Shown: piece by piece, positions 1-9,285 of the stretch | How the letters are laid out: each line of letters begins with the position of its first letter | Position numbering within the stretch: position 1 is the first letter of the stretch | NCBI GenBank assembly: GCA_016713535.1 | Contig: JADJOY010000014.1 | Location: forward strand, 124,001-188,000 | Source: JADJOY01 sp016713535 [NCBI: Deltaproteobacteria bacterium] | Lineage (GTDB): Bacteria > JADJOY01 | Direction: 5' to 3' | Length of the DNA stretch: 64,000 nt | Position numbers and translations under genes: made by a program | Notes under the pieces: generated by a model | Told to the model about the DNA's origin: nothing | Seen by the model: only the letters and a program-made list of their open reading frames with translations | Databases searched by the model: none

Positions 1-1365
1 GCTGTCGCGACGCGGATCTCGCCTTCGTCCGCGACGGCGTCGAGCGCATTGAGCAACAGGTTCACGAACGCTCCCTCGAGTGCGCGACGGCGCAGCGCCA
101 GCGGTGGCAGTGCCTCGGTGGCGGCGAGGTCGGAGACGAAGCGGACGGCCTTGCCGCGCGAGGTGTCGCCCGCCACCAGCAGCACCGCGCGCTCGAGGAG
201 TTCGTTCACCGAGCACGCGCTCGGTGCCTCGACGGGGTCGCGGGTGCGGTCGAGGAGCTCGCGGATCCGCGCGTCTATGCGCTCGACCTCCTCGACGATC
301 ACGCCGATTCGGCGCTGAGAACCTCACGGTCGAGGGCCGCGTCGGGTCGCTCCAGGTCTTCCGCGATCATCTGCGCGAAGCCCTTGATCGGGCCGAGCGG
401 GTTCTTGATCTCGTGGGCCACGCTCGCCGCGAGCTCGCCGACCAGCGCAAGCCGCTCGCTCCTCGCGAGGCGGCCGCGCAGGCTCTCGCGCTCGCGGGCG
501 AGCTCCTCGGTGAGCGCGCGGTAGCGAGCGCGCTCGGGGAAGAGTGCCCGCTCGACGAGCGGCTCGAGCCAGCGCGCCGAGCCGCCGAGCAGCCACGCGG
601 CGGCGAACGCGAGCGCCGAGCGAGGTCACCGACGCGGGCTCCATCGACACCGAGATAGCGGTTCACGATGGCGACCCCGACCAGCACCACCGCCGACGTG
701 GCGACCGCCTGGCCGAGGCGCACCAGCACCGAGCCGGCCTCCGGCTCGAGGTCGACCTGCCGCGAGCGGATCATCGCCAGCACCGGGCCTCCGCGGTGAG
801 CACGCCGACCACGTCGAGACGCGGACCGGCGAAGCCGCCGATCCCCGCGACCAGATGCCAGAGCGCGCCGAGCACGAGCACCACCGTCGCGGCGCGGTGT
901 CGGAGGCAGCGGCGCGGGCCGTGGCGCTCGGCGTCGCGCGGGTGCGCCGCCACCGGGCAGCAGGTGGACGGCTCCCGCCGCGGCGAGCCACGGCACCACC
1001 ACCGGCTGTGCGTAGGGGCCGAGCACCGCGTGCGCCGCGAGCAGGCCCACCGCCACCGTCGCGAGCGGGACGGTGATCCGCGCCCAGCCGAGCCGCGAGC
1101 GCGAGCACGCTACCAGACCGGCGATCAGCGCGGCCAGTCCGCTCTCGACCGCGCCGAAGAAGGTCGCGAGGCGGCCCGCGCTCCACAGCGTCACCAGCGC
1201 CGCCTGGATCGCGAGGTCGCGGTGCGCGGGCCGGCCACGTCCCGCGCCGCGCAGCGCGAAACCCACCAGCAGCGCGTGGATCGCCAGCACGGCCAGCACC
1301 GCGAGCGCGCGCAGATCCATCCCGTGCCGACTCTCCGAAGCGAGGGAGGCGAGGAGCGGGGGCAT
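1..1365 (-). CDS. Membrane sensor histidine kinase (C-terminus beyond window, frameshifted)
   Basis: The N-terminal half (about 1365 down to 650) is strongly hydrophobic with several membrane segments. It is followed by a short coiled linker, a HisKA dimerisation domain with the phosphoacceptor motif SVAHEIKNPL (near 410), and the start of a HATPase domain whose N-box NLLLNALDAV lies near 41-65. The G boxes lie beyond the window. The protein would autophosphorylate on the histidine and pass phosphate to an unseen response regulator. The frame breaks about four times (near 950, 790, 640 and 318) yet each piece continues the same kinase, so I read one gene with indels rather than several. The start at 1365 could instead be ATG 1320, which has a GGAGAG-like site upstream. 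The signal sensed is unknown. Confidence 0.7.
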
Positions 1366-1389
1366 TCTACGCTCGGTGGCGGCGAACGC

Positions 1390-2588
1390 TCACCCGCGCG
1401 TGGCGGGGGTGAGCTCCGGCCGCGCTCGCAGGCTGGTGCGGATGCCGATCGCGAGCAGCGCGAACGCCGTGAGCAACCCGATCACGCCCCACTCGCCGAG
1501 GGTGGTCGGCATCGCCTTCGCGCCCGCGTCGAGCAGCGCGAAGAGCCGGGTGAGGACGGTGTCGAGCGCCTCGCCCGGCGTCTGACCCCCCGGCGAGGAT
1601 CGTCGCCGCGAGCGCGGCCGCCAGGCCGGTTCGAGCCGATGCGCAGGAACGCGAGGACGTAGAGCGCGGCGCTCGTCACGATCGCGAGCCAGTAGGGCGA
1701 GATCGAGCTCACCAGGGCCGGCACTGGACGGAGCACGCTGCGTGGCATCGCCGGGTTCAGCGCCACCGCCGCGGTGGCATCACCAGGATCAGGCGGCGGC
1801 GAAGCGGCCACGCTCGCGAAGCGCTCCGGGTGGCAGCGCGGCGAAGCAGCAGTGGTGCCGCGTTGCCACGGAAGTACGGCGTCGTGTCCGAAGTGGAGGA
1901 CCGCGAGGTGGCCGACGAGGGAGAGCGCGAGCGCCGCGAGCAGCATGCGGCGGAAGAGCGCCTCCACCGAGTGGCCGAGGTCGTGGGCGGCGTCGACGTG
2001 GCGAGTGAGGAGGTGGTCGGGCTTGGTGGCGAGCACCGCCGCGACCGCCCACCACGCCGCGTGCAGCACCAGCGGGTGGAGCGAGTGGCTGCCGATCGCG
2101 CGCATCTGGCGGCGGGGCGTGGGCGTCGCGAGCAGCACTACCAGGTGGGCGCTGCCGCCCGGCGGCTCTCCCGCGTTGACGGCAGCGAGCTTGCCTAGCG
2201 CGAGCAGGAACGCCGCGGCGGCGAGCCACGCCCCGGCGCGCGGCGAGAACGCCGCCGCCTCGCCGAGGAAGTAGGTGACGTCGACGAGGAACGGCACCTC
2301 GATCAGCACCAGCATGCGCGCGTCGCGGTGCGCGCGCCCGCTCCGCACCAGGAAGATCGCGGTGGCGAGGACGAGCAGCTCGTAGATCTGGAGCGCGGCG
2401 AGGGGCACGATCTGGCCCAGGCTCTCGGGGCCGATCATGAAGTCGTACTCGAGGGCGTAGCAGCTCGCGAGCATCGAGAAAGCACTCAGCACGTAGAACG
2501 GGTTCCAGCGCTCGGACGCCCGCGCGAGCGCGTGACGCGCCGCGAGCGGCGGAGGTGCGGGGATGGCGTCGAGCTGCGTCGCTTCCAT
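1390..2588 (-). CDS. Multi-pass membrane protein of unknown function (frameshifted)
   Basis: I do not recognise the family. The protein starts at ATG 2588 behind a good ribosome site (AGGAGA), begins MEATQLDAIP, and has about eight hydrophobic segments, with a first loop ending YALEYDFMIGPESLGQ. Its last piece, ending RARPELTPATRG at the TGA at 1390-1392, is in a different frame from the rest, so an indel lies near 1600. The stretch 1740-1880 also reads poorly and may hold two compensating indels. It lies 24 bases upstream of the sensor kinase on the same strand, so the two may be co-transcribed and this protein could be part of the sensing apparatus. That link is only inference from position. 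Confidence 0.6.
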
Positions 2589-2837
2589 GCGGGCTCTCCT
2601 CTTGCGGCTCGCCGTGGTGGCGAGCACGCGGCGTCGTGGGGGCGCGATCGAGCAACCGTCGTGCCGCGATCTGGCGGCACTTTCGAGCGCCGCGCCAGCA
2701 GGCGAGCGCGCCGGGGCGCGCTCAGGTGTGAACCGCGCTACCCACGTGGGAACCGCGGCGGTGCCCTGGGGAAGCTCGAAATCCTTGCGGGACGCGCCCA
2801 CGCGCTGGCACCGCGCTTGCCTTGCGTAGCGGTGACC

Positions 2838-3236
2838 ATGTCCAAACCATCTCGAACGTCACTCTCCTCGAGGTTGGTTCGCGTGCTGGTCTTGCTGTGC
2901 GTGGTCATCGGCGCAGCGAAGTTCGTCGCCGGCCAGTTGTTCTCGACCGGAGAACGTTCTCGCACCGCCACTTGCGACAACATCTACGTCGCGCTGAACG
3001 GCGAGGTCGCGAACGAGCTCGACGGCGCGCTCAACGGCGGCACCGGGCTGTGCCGGGTCACCGACTCGGCTGGGGTGGTCGAGTGCGCGTTGCGCAAGCA
3101 CCTCGACGAGGACAACCCGCTGAACAAGCGCTCGTGGGGGACCCAGCCCTGCCAGGTCGCGCTCCGCCGATCGGCCGAAACAGCGTCATCTTCAGCCAGG
3201 TCCCCCACGGCGCCAGTTCTCGTCCGGGTCGACTGA
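2838..3236 (+). CDS. Small membrane-anchored protein, unknown
   Basis: A 132-residue product with a basic N-terminus (MSKPSRTSL) and one hydrophobic segment at about residues 13-33. The exported part carries four cysteines spaced for possible disulfides (TCDN, GLCRV, VECAL, QPCQV). The layout resembles a single-pass signal-anchored or pseudopilin-like protein, but there is no prepilin cleavage motif. The end may be misread: from about 3172 a second frame reads just as well (RNSVIFSQVP), so a small indel is possible. The stop (TGA 3234-3236) overlaps the next start in the string TGATG, suggesting translational coupling. No function is assigned. Confidence 0.5.
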   Translation: MSKPSRTSLSSRLVRVLVLLCVVIGAAKFVAGQLFSTGERSRTATCDNIYVALNGEVANELDGALNGGTGLCRVTDSAGVVECALRKHLDEDNPLNKRSWGTQPCQVALRRSAETASSSARSPTAPVLVRVD

Positions 3237-3499
3237 TGGCAGCGCGGGGCGGCGCGGGTACCGTCCTTCGCGCGAGCGTGCCGTTCGGACTCGCGATCGT
3301 GGTCGGATTCGCCGGTTGGATGCTCTGGCTGATCGGTCGCGAGAGCGAGTCGCGACGCGAGCGCGCCGCTGCACGAGGCGAGATCTGTGATCGACTCTTC
3401 ACGGGCCTCGCGGACAGGCCCGCGTCAGCTCGGCACCGCGATCGGGCCCGACCGACGGGCTGCCACGAGATCGACGTCGCGGCGTGGTGGGGTGCCTGA
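3236..3499 (+). CDS. Small single-pass membrane protein, unknown
   Basis: It starts at ATG 3236, sharing one base with the stop of the preceding gene. There is one transmembrane segment at about residues 14-31 (FGLAIVVGFAGWMLWLIGRE), followed by a charged region with a CDRLF motif. The frame stops at 3499, but protein-like sequence continues to about 3668 in the same frame (RNLRAYSSGP, ESCQVLVESS). A nearby indel may therefore have created a false stop, or the true C-terminus may be longer. It probably works with its coupled neighbour as a pair of envelope proteins. No homologue is recognised. Confidence 0.4.
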   Translation: MAARGGAGTVLRASVPFGLAIVVGFAGWMLWLIGRESESRRERAAARGEICDRLFTGLADRPASARHRDRARPTGCHEIDVAAWWGA

Positions 3500-4240
3500 T
3501 CCGCGCCACGTCGCGAGGACGATCCTCGGAACAGGAACCTCCGGGCCTACTCCTCGGGTCCGATCGAGTCGTGCCAGGTCCTCGTCGAGTCGTCGGACCG
3601 CGAGCGTCCGGTTCCGCCAGATCCGCGAGGTCGGCTCGGCGATGCGCGTTCTCGTCCGTGTCAGTGAAGGCGGGCACTCTTCGCGTGCCCATCGATACGA
3701 TCTCGATCGATCGCTGGCGACCGACGAAGCGGCCGCGCCCCAGCCGTTTGGTACAGGTCTGGCGCCCTGCACATAGCCCAGGAGGGGCACGCGCCGCGTG
3801 CCCGGCGATCCGACGCGATCACGTGCGCCGCCGGCTCGTCGATCCCGGCGCGCCGGTCATTGGACGCTGCGGGCGGGGGCGGGCCCCGCCCCTACGATTG
3901 GCGTCGCATGGGTCGTCGGCAGCGGCAGCCGCCGCCCCCCGGGGGTCTGCGGTCGGAATCCGGGGTCGGGTTTGGAGGGGGTGGGCATCCTCCGCCGGGG
4001 AGTCCGGCGGCGATGAGGGTCGTGGGCTCCGTCCGAAGAGGAGGCGGCTGCCGTTGCCGACGATCTCGGTCAGCACGGCGCCGCAACCTAAGCGGCGGTC
4101 CTTGCGACTTCCTTGCGGGACCTTGAAGAAGTGTGAAGGAGAACCGCACATCGCGGCTGCGAGGGACCGAAGCCCTCCAGCGGACCAATGACTACCTGGA
4201 GGGTCGCGATCCTTCGCGACCGCAGGCGGTGCCCCTCCGC
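3500..4240. other. Intergenic stretch with palindromes, no convincing gene
   Basis: Apart from the possible tail of the small protein at 3236, I see no coding pattern here. The stretch holds GC-rich hairpins, including a GGGGCGGG / CCCGCCCC stem near 3876-3892 followed by CTACG, and the paired palindromic element at 4153-4223. A short motif near 3783-3808 (GCCGCGTGCCCGGCGAT) recurs near 27190. Confidence 0.5.
4153..4223. repeat. Paired palindromic element, family A
   Basis: Two diverging 28-base units lie about 15 bases apart: 4153-4180 in reverse orientation and 4196-4223 forward. Each forward unit reads CTGGAGGG followed by a hairpin such as TCGCGATCC/TTCGCGACC. Related pairs lie at 20105-20167 and 34599-34774. 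This is REP/BIME-like organisation. Confidence 0.6.
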
Positions 4241-5596
4241 TCAGTCGCTCTCGCTCACGAAGCCGTGGTAGCGGCCGAGCCAGTACGCCACGAGGTAGTC
4301 CATCCCCGGGTACTCGAACGCCGGATCGCTGCCGCCGCACACCTCGTAGGGTGGGGTCTGCCAGCGGAAGCCGGTCACGCAGCGCTCGTCGAGGGGGAAT
4401 GGCTCGAGCGCCTGCTCGTTGAAGTGCGGCAGCCCGAGCCCGGGGATGATCGATTCGACGAAGTCGACGAGGTCGTTCATCGCCGCCGGGAACGGGTCCC
4501 ACTCGAACGGTCCCTGCGCGGGGTTGATGCGGCGCTTGGGTGGGTCCGGGAAGGCCGCGAGCGCCGCCCTGTCACCGTCGAGCAGCTCGGGCGTCGGTGT
4601 CGCGCCGCCCATGCCGAAGGCGATGTAGTCGAACATCACCTGCTGGGTGTCCTGCACCGCGACGTAGAGGCGGTCGTGGAGGATCTGCTTGTTCACGCCG
4701 TCCCAGAACGGGTTGAGCTCCCACTTGGTCACCATGTGCTGAGCCATGTGGCCGAGGTGGAACGCGTAGTACTGGAACCAGCGGGTGATCGGGTAGGCGG
4801 TCAGGAAGAGATAGTCGAAGAGGTTCTCCGAGTAGATCTGCGCCGCCATGCTCGTGTACGGCTCGCCGACCGCGCGCGCCGTGACGTCGATGTAGGCCAT
4901 CATCTTGTGGCCGCGCTGGTTGGGGCCGGCGGTGCTCACGGTGCCGTCGGGGTCGATGATCAGGTAGTCGTCGGCGAGCAGCGTGTCGACCACCCGCGAC
5001 ATGGCGCCGCGGATGCGCTGCCTGGTCGGTTCGTCGTCCATCGAGTCGAGCAGGTACTCGTAGGCGTGCGAGAGGCCGTACCACCAGCCCAGGTACTGGT
5101 CCGAGCTGGTGTTGCCGAGCCAGAACGTGCCGGCGTACGGGCCGTCGGTGACGAGGTGGCAGTCGCCCTCGCAGCCGCCGAAGTAAAACGGCGGCTCGGC
5201 CGGGCCGATCCAGCGCGCGACGAAGCCGGGCTTGCCGGTCACCTCCTCGAGCGCGAGCAGGCAGTTCACGGCGCGCAGGCCGAACGCCTTGGCCTCGGGA
5301 TCGTGGGTGACCGCGTAGCGGTACGACTCGGCGGCCACGTAGTTGCCGGTCCAGATCGAGGAGTCGCCCTCGTCGTGATAGGCGACCACGGTGGAGCTCG
5401 TCGGGCTCGCGAACTGGACCTCCACCGAGCACCCGTAGGCCGGCGAGTGGACGTCCTGGAAGTTCTGCGAGTACGCGAGCGCCTTTTCGAGGAGCGGACC
5501 GGCGGCGGCGTCGCGCGGAGCGGCGGCGAGGATCGCCACGGTGAGGGCGCAGACCGACGAGAAAGCGAGAGCGCGAGGCGCGAGACGACGGCCCAT
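4241..5596 (-). CDS. Secreted alpha/alpha-toroid-like protein, unknown substrate
   Basis: The 451-residue protein begins with a clear signal peptide (basic MGRRLAPRA, hydrophobic core, AAPRDAAAG cleavage region near residue 32). The mature part is rich in aromatic residues and helices (GWWYGLSHAYEYLLD, RWFQYYAFHLGHMAQHM), with several cysteine pairs (CEGDC, CVTG, EVCGG). The composition resembles six-hairpin glycosidase or polysaccharide-lyase folds, but I see no catalytic signature that settles this. It sits between a repeat element and a divergent sugar transferase gene, so processing of an exported glycan is plausible. The fold and role are inference. Confidence 0.6.
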   Translation of the reverse strand: MGRRLAPRALAFSSVCALTVAILAAAPRDAAAGPLLEKALAYSQNFQDVHSPAYGCSVEVQFASPTSSTVVAYHDEGDSSIWTGNYVAAESYRYAVTHDPEAKAFGLRAVNCLLALEEVTGKPGFVARWIGPAEPPFYFGGCEGDCHLVTDGPYAGTFWLGNTSSDQYLGWWYGLSHAYEYLLDSMDDEPTRQRIRGAMSRVVDTLLADDYLIIDPDGTVSTAGPNQRGHKMMAYIDVTARAVGEPYTSMAAQIYSENLFDYLFLTAYPITRWFQYYAFHLGHMAQHMVTKWELNPFWDGVNKQILHDRLYVAVQDTQQVMFDYIAFGMGGATPTPELLDGDRAALAAFPDPPKRRINPAQGPFEWDPFPAAMNDLVDFVESIIPGLGLPHFNEQALEPFPLDERCVTGFRWQTPPYEVCGGSDPAFEYPGMDYLVAYWLGRYHGFVSESD

Positions 5597-5770
5597 CGAG
5601 GGATCCTCCAGGTCGTGCGGGTACCTCTCTCGATTATCCGGATGCCGTCGCGGCGCGTCAAAAGCGCGAGTCGCGACCGCCGGTTGAGCCAGCGGTGCAA
5701 CATCTGTAGGGTTGGTGGATCCTCACCCGCGGCGGGGAGGTGTCCCTGGCCCCGGCGCCGGGCCGCGCCC

Positions 5771-8434
5771 ATGGATCCCGCTCGCCCGTCCCACGCCCGC
5801 GCGCTGCTGGTCCGTTTCGCCTCGAGCCCGTGGCTCGACGTGCTGCTGGTCACCGCCGTCGCGGCCGCGGTGCGGTTCTCGGGCCTCGACACCGCGCCCT
5901 GGGACCACAACCAGGCCGAGATCCTGAAGCTCGTCGATCCGATCGTGGAGAAGGGCGAGTGGCCCGCGCTCGGCTGGGAGATCTCGGGGCGGTTCGGCGG
6001 CGCGCTGCCGACGCTGCTCTTCTGGATCCTCGCGTTGCCGCGCTTCGTGACGCTCTCGCCGACGGTGCTGGTCGGGTTCGGCGCGGCGTTCGACGTGGCC
6101 GCCGCGGCGCTCACCTGCGTGATCGCGCGGAAGCTCTTCGGGCGCACCGCGGGGCTCGTCGCGGGCCTCCTCTACGCGCTCGACGCGGCGCTCGTCGCCC
6201 ACGCCCAGATCCTCTGGAACGTCACGATGTTGCCGTTGTTCACGGCGCTCCTGCTGCTCGGGCTGGTAGTGGTGCTCGTCGAGGGTCGGTCGTGGGGCGT
6301 GGTGCTGGTGCTGGTCGCGCTCTCGATGGCGGTCCAGATCCACTTCCTCACCGCCTACCTGCTGCCGCCGGTGGTGCTGCTCGCGGGGGTGTTCCGGCCA
6401 CGGCTGCGCCCCGCGCACGTGGTGGTGGGGCTGGTGCTCGCGCTGGTGACGTGGTGGCCCTACCTCGATCACGAGGCGCGCTACGGCTATCCGAACCTGC
6501 GCGCTGCGCGGGAGATCGTGGGGGCGGTGTTCGGCGGGACGCCGGTGCCCGCGGTGGACGTGGTGCCCGCCCACTTCAACGACGCCGTGCTGTGGCGCGG
6601 CGCGACCTTTCGGGGTGTGGAGTTCCCCTACCTGCCCACGCGCTTCCTGCCCGACGAACTCGCGCCCGCGCGTTTCGTCCGCATCTTCGCGGGCGCCAAC
6701 GCCGTCCGCGCGGCACTGGCTGGCCTCGGCGCCGCGGCGATGGTGTGGGTGCTGCTACGGGGCCGAGCCGGCGGGGGCACCACAGACCCGGAGGATGAGC
6801 TCCGGGCGCGGCGAGCGCGCGCGGCCGCGGTGCTGCTCGCGTCGTACGCGTTGCCGATCGGGATGCTCGCACTCGTTCGCTTCCGCATCTACGACCGCTA
6901 CCTGCTTCCGCTCTACCCGCTGCCGGTGTTGCTCGCGGTGGCGTGGATCCCGGTGATCGGTGCGCGCTGGCGCAAGCTCGCCACGGTGCTGGGAGCCGCC
7001 GGGCTGGCGGCGTGGTGCGCAAGCCAGTGGACGGTGGTCAACGAGACGCGCGCCGAAGCGCGCGCGACCGGCCTCGTTGCCGCAGACGGAACCCTCGGCG
7101 CCAAGCTCGACATCGCGCGGCTCTTCCTCGAGGAGATCGGCCTCGATGCGGCCGCTTTCACGCGCGACACCACGTTCTTCTCCTGGCCCGGTGGACCCGC
7201 TCCGGATCGGCATCGCGGCTTCCGCCCGCTTTTCGCCTATCTCGTCGACGAGGCAGGGGTGGAACGCCGGGTCGACAAGCCGCGTGGCCCCCGTTACCTG
7301 ATCGTGTACCGCGGCGAGCAGGTACAGGTGGTGCCGGAGCTGATCGCGAGCGAGGAATACGAGCGCGAGCTGTTCTCGGTGGTGCGAGCCGACGAGGCGG
7401 TGTCGCTCGGCTACGCGCGCCGCCGGAGTGACGCCCCGGCAGACTGGGTCACCTCCGGCGGTCCCACCGACGGCTGGACGATCGCGAACTTTCCGTTGTC
7501 CTGGGGTGGTGAGACCGCCATCCCCGAGACGGTGGAGGCGCAGTACCTGGAGGTGCCGATCCAGCTACGCGCGCCACGCGAGCACGGGCTCTTCGTGCTC
7601 CAGACCCGCGAATGCGTGGCGTCGGTCTCGCTCGACGGCGAGGTCCTCGCGACGGATCCGTGCCCGCCCGGCCGCGCTCGCGACGAGCGCGAATCCCTCG
7701 TCCACGCTTACCGCCTCGACGGCCGTTGGCACCCCGGCGAGAACGTGCTGCGGATCAAGCTGGTCGTGCGCTACTCGACGGCGAGCGTGGATGCGTACGT
7801 GCTGAGCCTCAAGAACCCCGACCGGCTCATGACGCCTCCGCCGGAGGTGGTGCGGTACGCCCGCTTCGCCTCTCCCGACCCGCGCCGCTACCGGATCCCC
7901 CTCGATCCGCCGCCGCGCGGCTGGGTGCCGATCGGCCTGCCGGTGAGCTCGGACACGGCGCTCGACGTGGTGTTCAGCGCGGGTCCCGATACGCCGGCGA
8001 CGATCCGGTTCGACAAGCCCATGTGGGCGATGCCGACGTGGGACGTGAAGTTCTCGTTCCTGTCGCCGCGCGCCTACTGGCTCACCATCGTGTCGCCGTT
8101 TCCGCGACCGGACTTCCGCGGCTACTGGGGCATCGGCATGGCCCTCGAGTCGAGCGGCGCCGGCAGTGCGCTACGGCTCGTCCTGCGCGACACCGACGGC
8201 GACGAGTGGCGCTATCAGGATCAGGTCGTGATGTGGGAGGAGGGCTGGAAAGCGCTCGCGATCCCCTTCGACGCGTTCGAGCAGGACATGAACCAGAGCC
8301 TCGGCAATCGCAAGCTCGACCTGGAGGTGATGGACGCGGTGATGGTGCAGGTCGTGCCCGGGAAGGTGACGCCGCCGCTGCGCGATCAGGAGGTGCGCTT
8401 CACGCCGCCCGTTCTCCTGCGTCACGAGCCGTAG
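5771..8434 (+). CDS. PMT/ArnT-like membrane glycosyltransferase with beta-sandwich C-terminus
   Basis: An 887-residue protein. Residues 1 to about 400 contain some ten hydrophobic segments. The first periplasmic loop has the acidic motif APWDHNQAE (D45), matching the catalytic aspartate of GT39/GT83 enzymes that move a sugar from a polyprenyl-phosphate carrier to an acceptor. The remaining half is soluble and beta-rich (VTSGGPTDGWTI, then GENVLRIKLVVR), resembling a jelly-roll or glycoside-hydrolase-2 N-terminal sandwich, and would face the periplasm. ATG 5771 is chosen because the membrane region begins just after it; the much longer upstream open frame is not protein-like. Its 3' end overlaps the convergent gene by 35 bases. 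Donor and acceptor are unknown. Confidence 0.75.
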   Translation: MDPARPSHARALLVRFASSPWLDVLLVTAVAAAVRFSGLDTAPWDHNQAEILKLVDPIVEKGEWPALGWEISGRFGGALPTLLFWILALPRFVTLSPTVLVGFGAAFDVAAAALTCVIARKLFGRTAGLVAGLLYALDAALVAHAQILWNVTMLPLFTALLLLGLVVVLVEGRSWGVVLVLVALSMAVQIHFLTAYLLPPVVLLAGVFRPRLRPAHVVVGLVLALVTWWPYLDHEARYGYPNLRAAREIVGAVFGGTPVPAVDVVPAHFNDAVLWRGATFRGVEFPYLPTRFLPDELAPARFVRIFAGANAVRAALAGLGAAAMVWVLLRGRAGGGTTDPEDELRARRARAAAVLLASYALPIGMLALVRFRIYDRYLLPLYPLPVLLAVAWIPVIGARWRKLATVLGAAGLAAWCASQWTVVNETRAEARATGLVAADGTLGAKLDIARLFLEEIGLDAAAFTRDTTFFSWPGGPAPDRHRGFRPLFAYLVDEAGVERRVDKPRGPRYLIVYRGEQVQVVPELIASEEYERELFSVVRADEAVSLGYARRRSDAPADWVTSGGPTDGWTIANFPLSWGGETAIPETVEAQYLEVPIQLRAPREHGLFVLQTRECVASVSLDGEVLATDPCPPGRARDERESLVHAYRLDGRWHPGENVLRIKLVVRYSTASVDAYVLSLKNPDRLMTPPPEVVRYARFASPDPRRYRIPLDPPPRGWVPIGLPVSSDTALDVVFSAGPDTPATIRFDKPMWAMPTWDVKFSFLSPRAYWLTIVSPFPRPDFRGYWGIGMALESSGAGSALRLVLRDTDGDEWRYQDQVVMWEEGWKALAIPFDAFEQDMNQSLGNRKLDLEVMDAVMVQVVPGKVTPPLRDQEVRFTPPVLLRHEP

Positions 8435-9254
8435 CTCCACGGAACGGCGTGCTCCGCACTCGCGCCGGACAGCGTAGCGGCCGCGCCGCTCGCCGCACCC
8501 GCAACGCCGCCGCGACGTACTGGACGCCACGCCGGGCGTACTCGCGGACGTTCTCGCCGGTCTTCGACACACCGAAGCGGCGCGGCTCGATCACGTACGG
8601 CACCTCGCGAACCCGGTAACCGGCGCGGAGCGCGCGGTACACGAAGGCGAGGAAGTACTCGCCGTAGTCGCCCTCGAGCGGGATCGCGTGGGCGACCTCG
8701 GCGCGCACAGCGACGAAGCCGCTGGTCCAGTCGGTGACGTCCTGGCTGAGCAACCGGCGCAACAGCCAGTTGCCGAAGCTCGACAGCGCCACCGCGAGGA
8801 GCGAGTCCTCGGTGCCGCGCAGCCGGCGCGCGATGCCGAGCCAGCCGAGTCCGGGCGCATCGGGGTCGTGGCCCTTGATCCCGCCGCCGGGCAGGAAGCG
8901 CGAGCCGATCACCACGTCCGCCTCGCCGCGCTCGAGCGGCGCGAGGAGTCGCGGAAGGAGCTCCGGCGCCATCGAGCCGTCGGCGTCCATCCACGCGATC
9001 ACGTCGTGGCGCGCCTCGGCGACACCGCGCGCGTTCGACGCGGTGAGACCGCGCGGCGGCTCGCGCACGATCACTCGCACCACGGGATCGCGGGCCGCGT
9101 ACGCGCGGGCGACCGTGGCGGTGCCGTCCGGCGACGCGTCGTCGACCACGATCACCTCGTGCTCGACGCCCGCCAGCGCCACGGCGCAGCGCTCGAGGAG
9201 CGGCACCACGTTGTCGCGCTCGTCGAAGGTCGGCAGGATCAGCGACAGCGCCAT
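8400..9254 (-). CDS. GT2 polyprenyl-phosphate mannosyl/glucosyltransferase
   Basis: A 284-residue GT2-fold enzyme of the dolichol-phosphate-mannose synthase type. It shows the N-terminal nucleotide-binding DD (residues 38-39, IVVDDASPDGT), the metal-binding DAD (residues 90-92, WMDADGS), a GSRFLPGGG loop and a typical YRVREVPYVIEPRRFGVSK segment. It has no long C-terminal membrane domain, so it would work at the inner face of the membrane, charging polyprenyl phosphate with a sugar. The nearby PMT/ArnT-like transferases need exactly such donors. The last 35 bases overlap the convergent gene ending at 8434, and the arginine-rich tail may be partly spurious. Confidence 0.8.
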   Translation of the reverse strand: MALSLILPTFDERDNVVPLLERCAVALAGVEHEVIVVDDASPDGTATVARAYAARDPVVRVIVREPPRGLTASNARGVAEARHDVIAWMDADGSMAPELLPRLLAPLERGEADVVIGSRFLPGGGIKGHDPDAPGLGWLGIARRLRGTEDSLLAVALSSFGNWLLRRLLSQDVTDWTSGFVAVRAEVAHAIPLEGDYGEYFLAFVYRALRAGYRVREVPYVIEPRRFGVSKTGENVREYARRGVQYVAAALRVRRAARPLRCPARVRSTPFRGATARDAGERAA

Positions 9255-9285
9255 GGGGGTCGATGGCCTCGAGGGCTGGCGATGC

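Noticed and set aside
4133-5770. N-terminal extension of the transferase open frame from 4133
   Set aside because: The extension runs antisense through the secreted protein gene at 4241-5596 and has no protein-like sequence.
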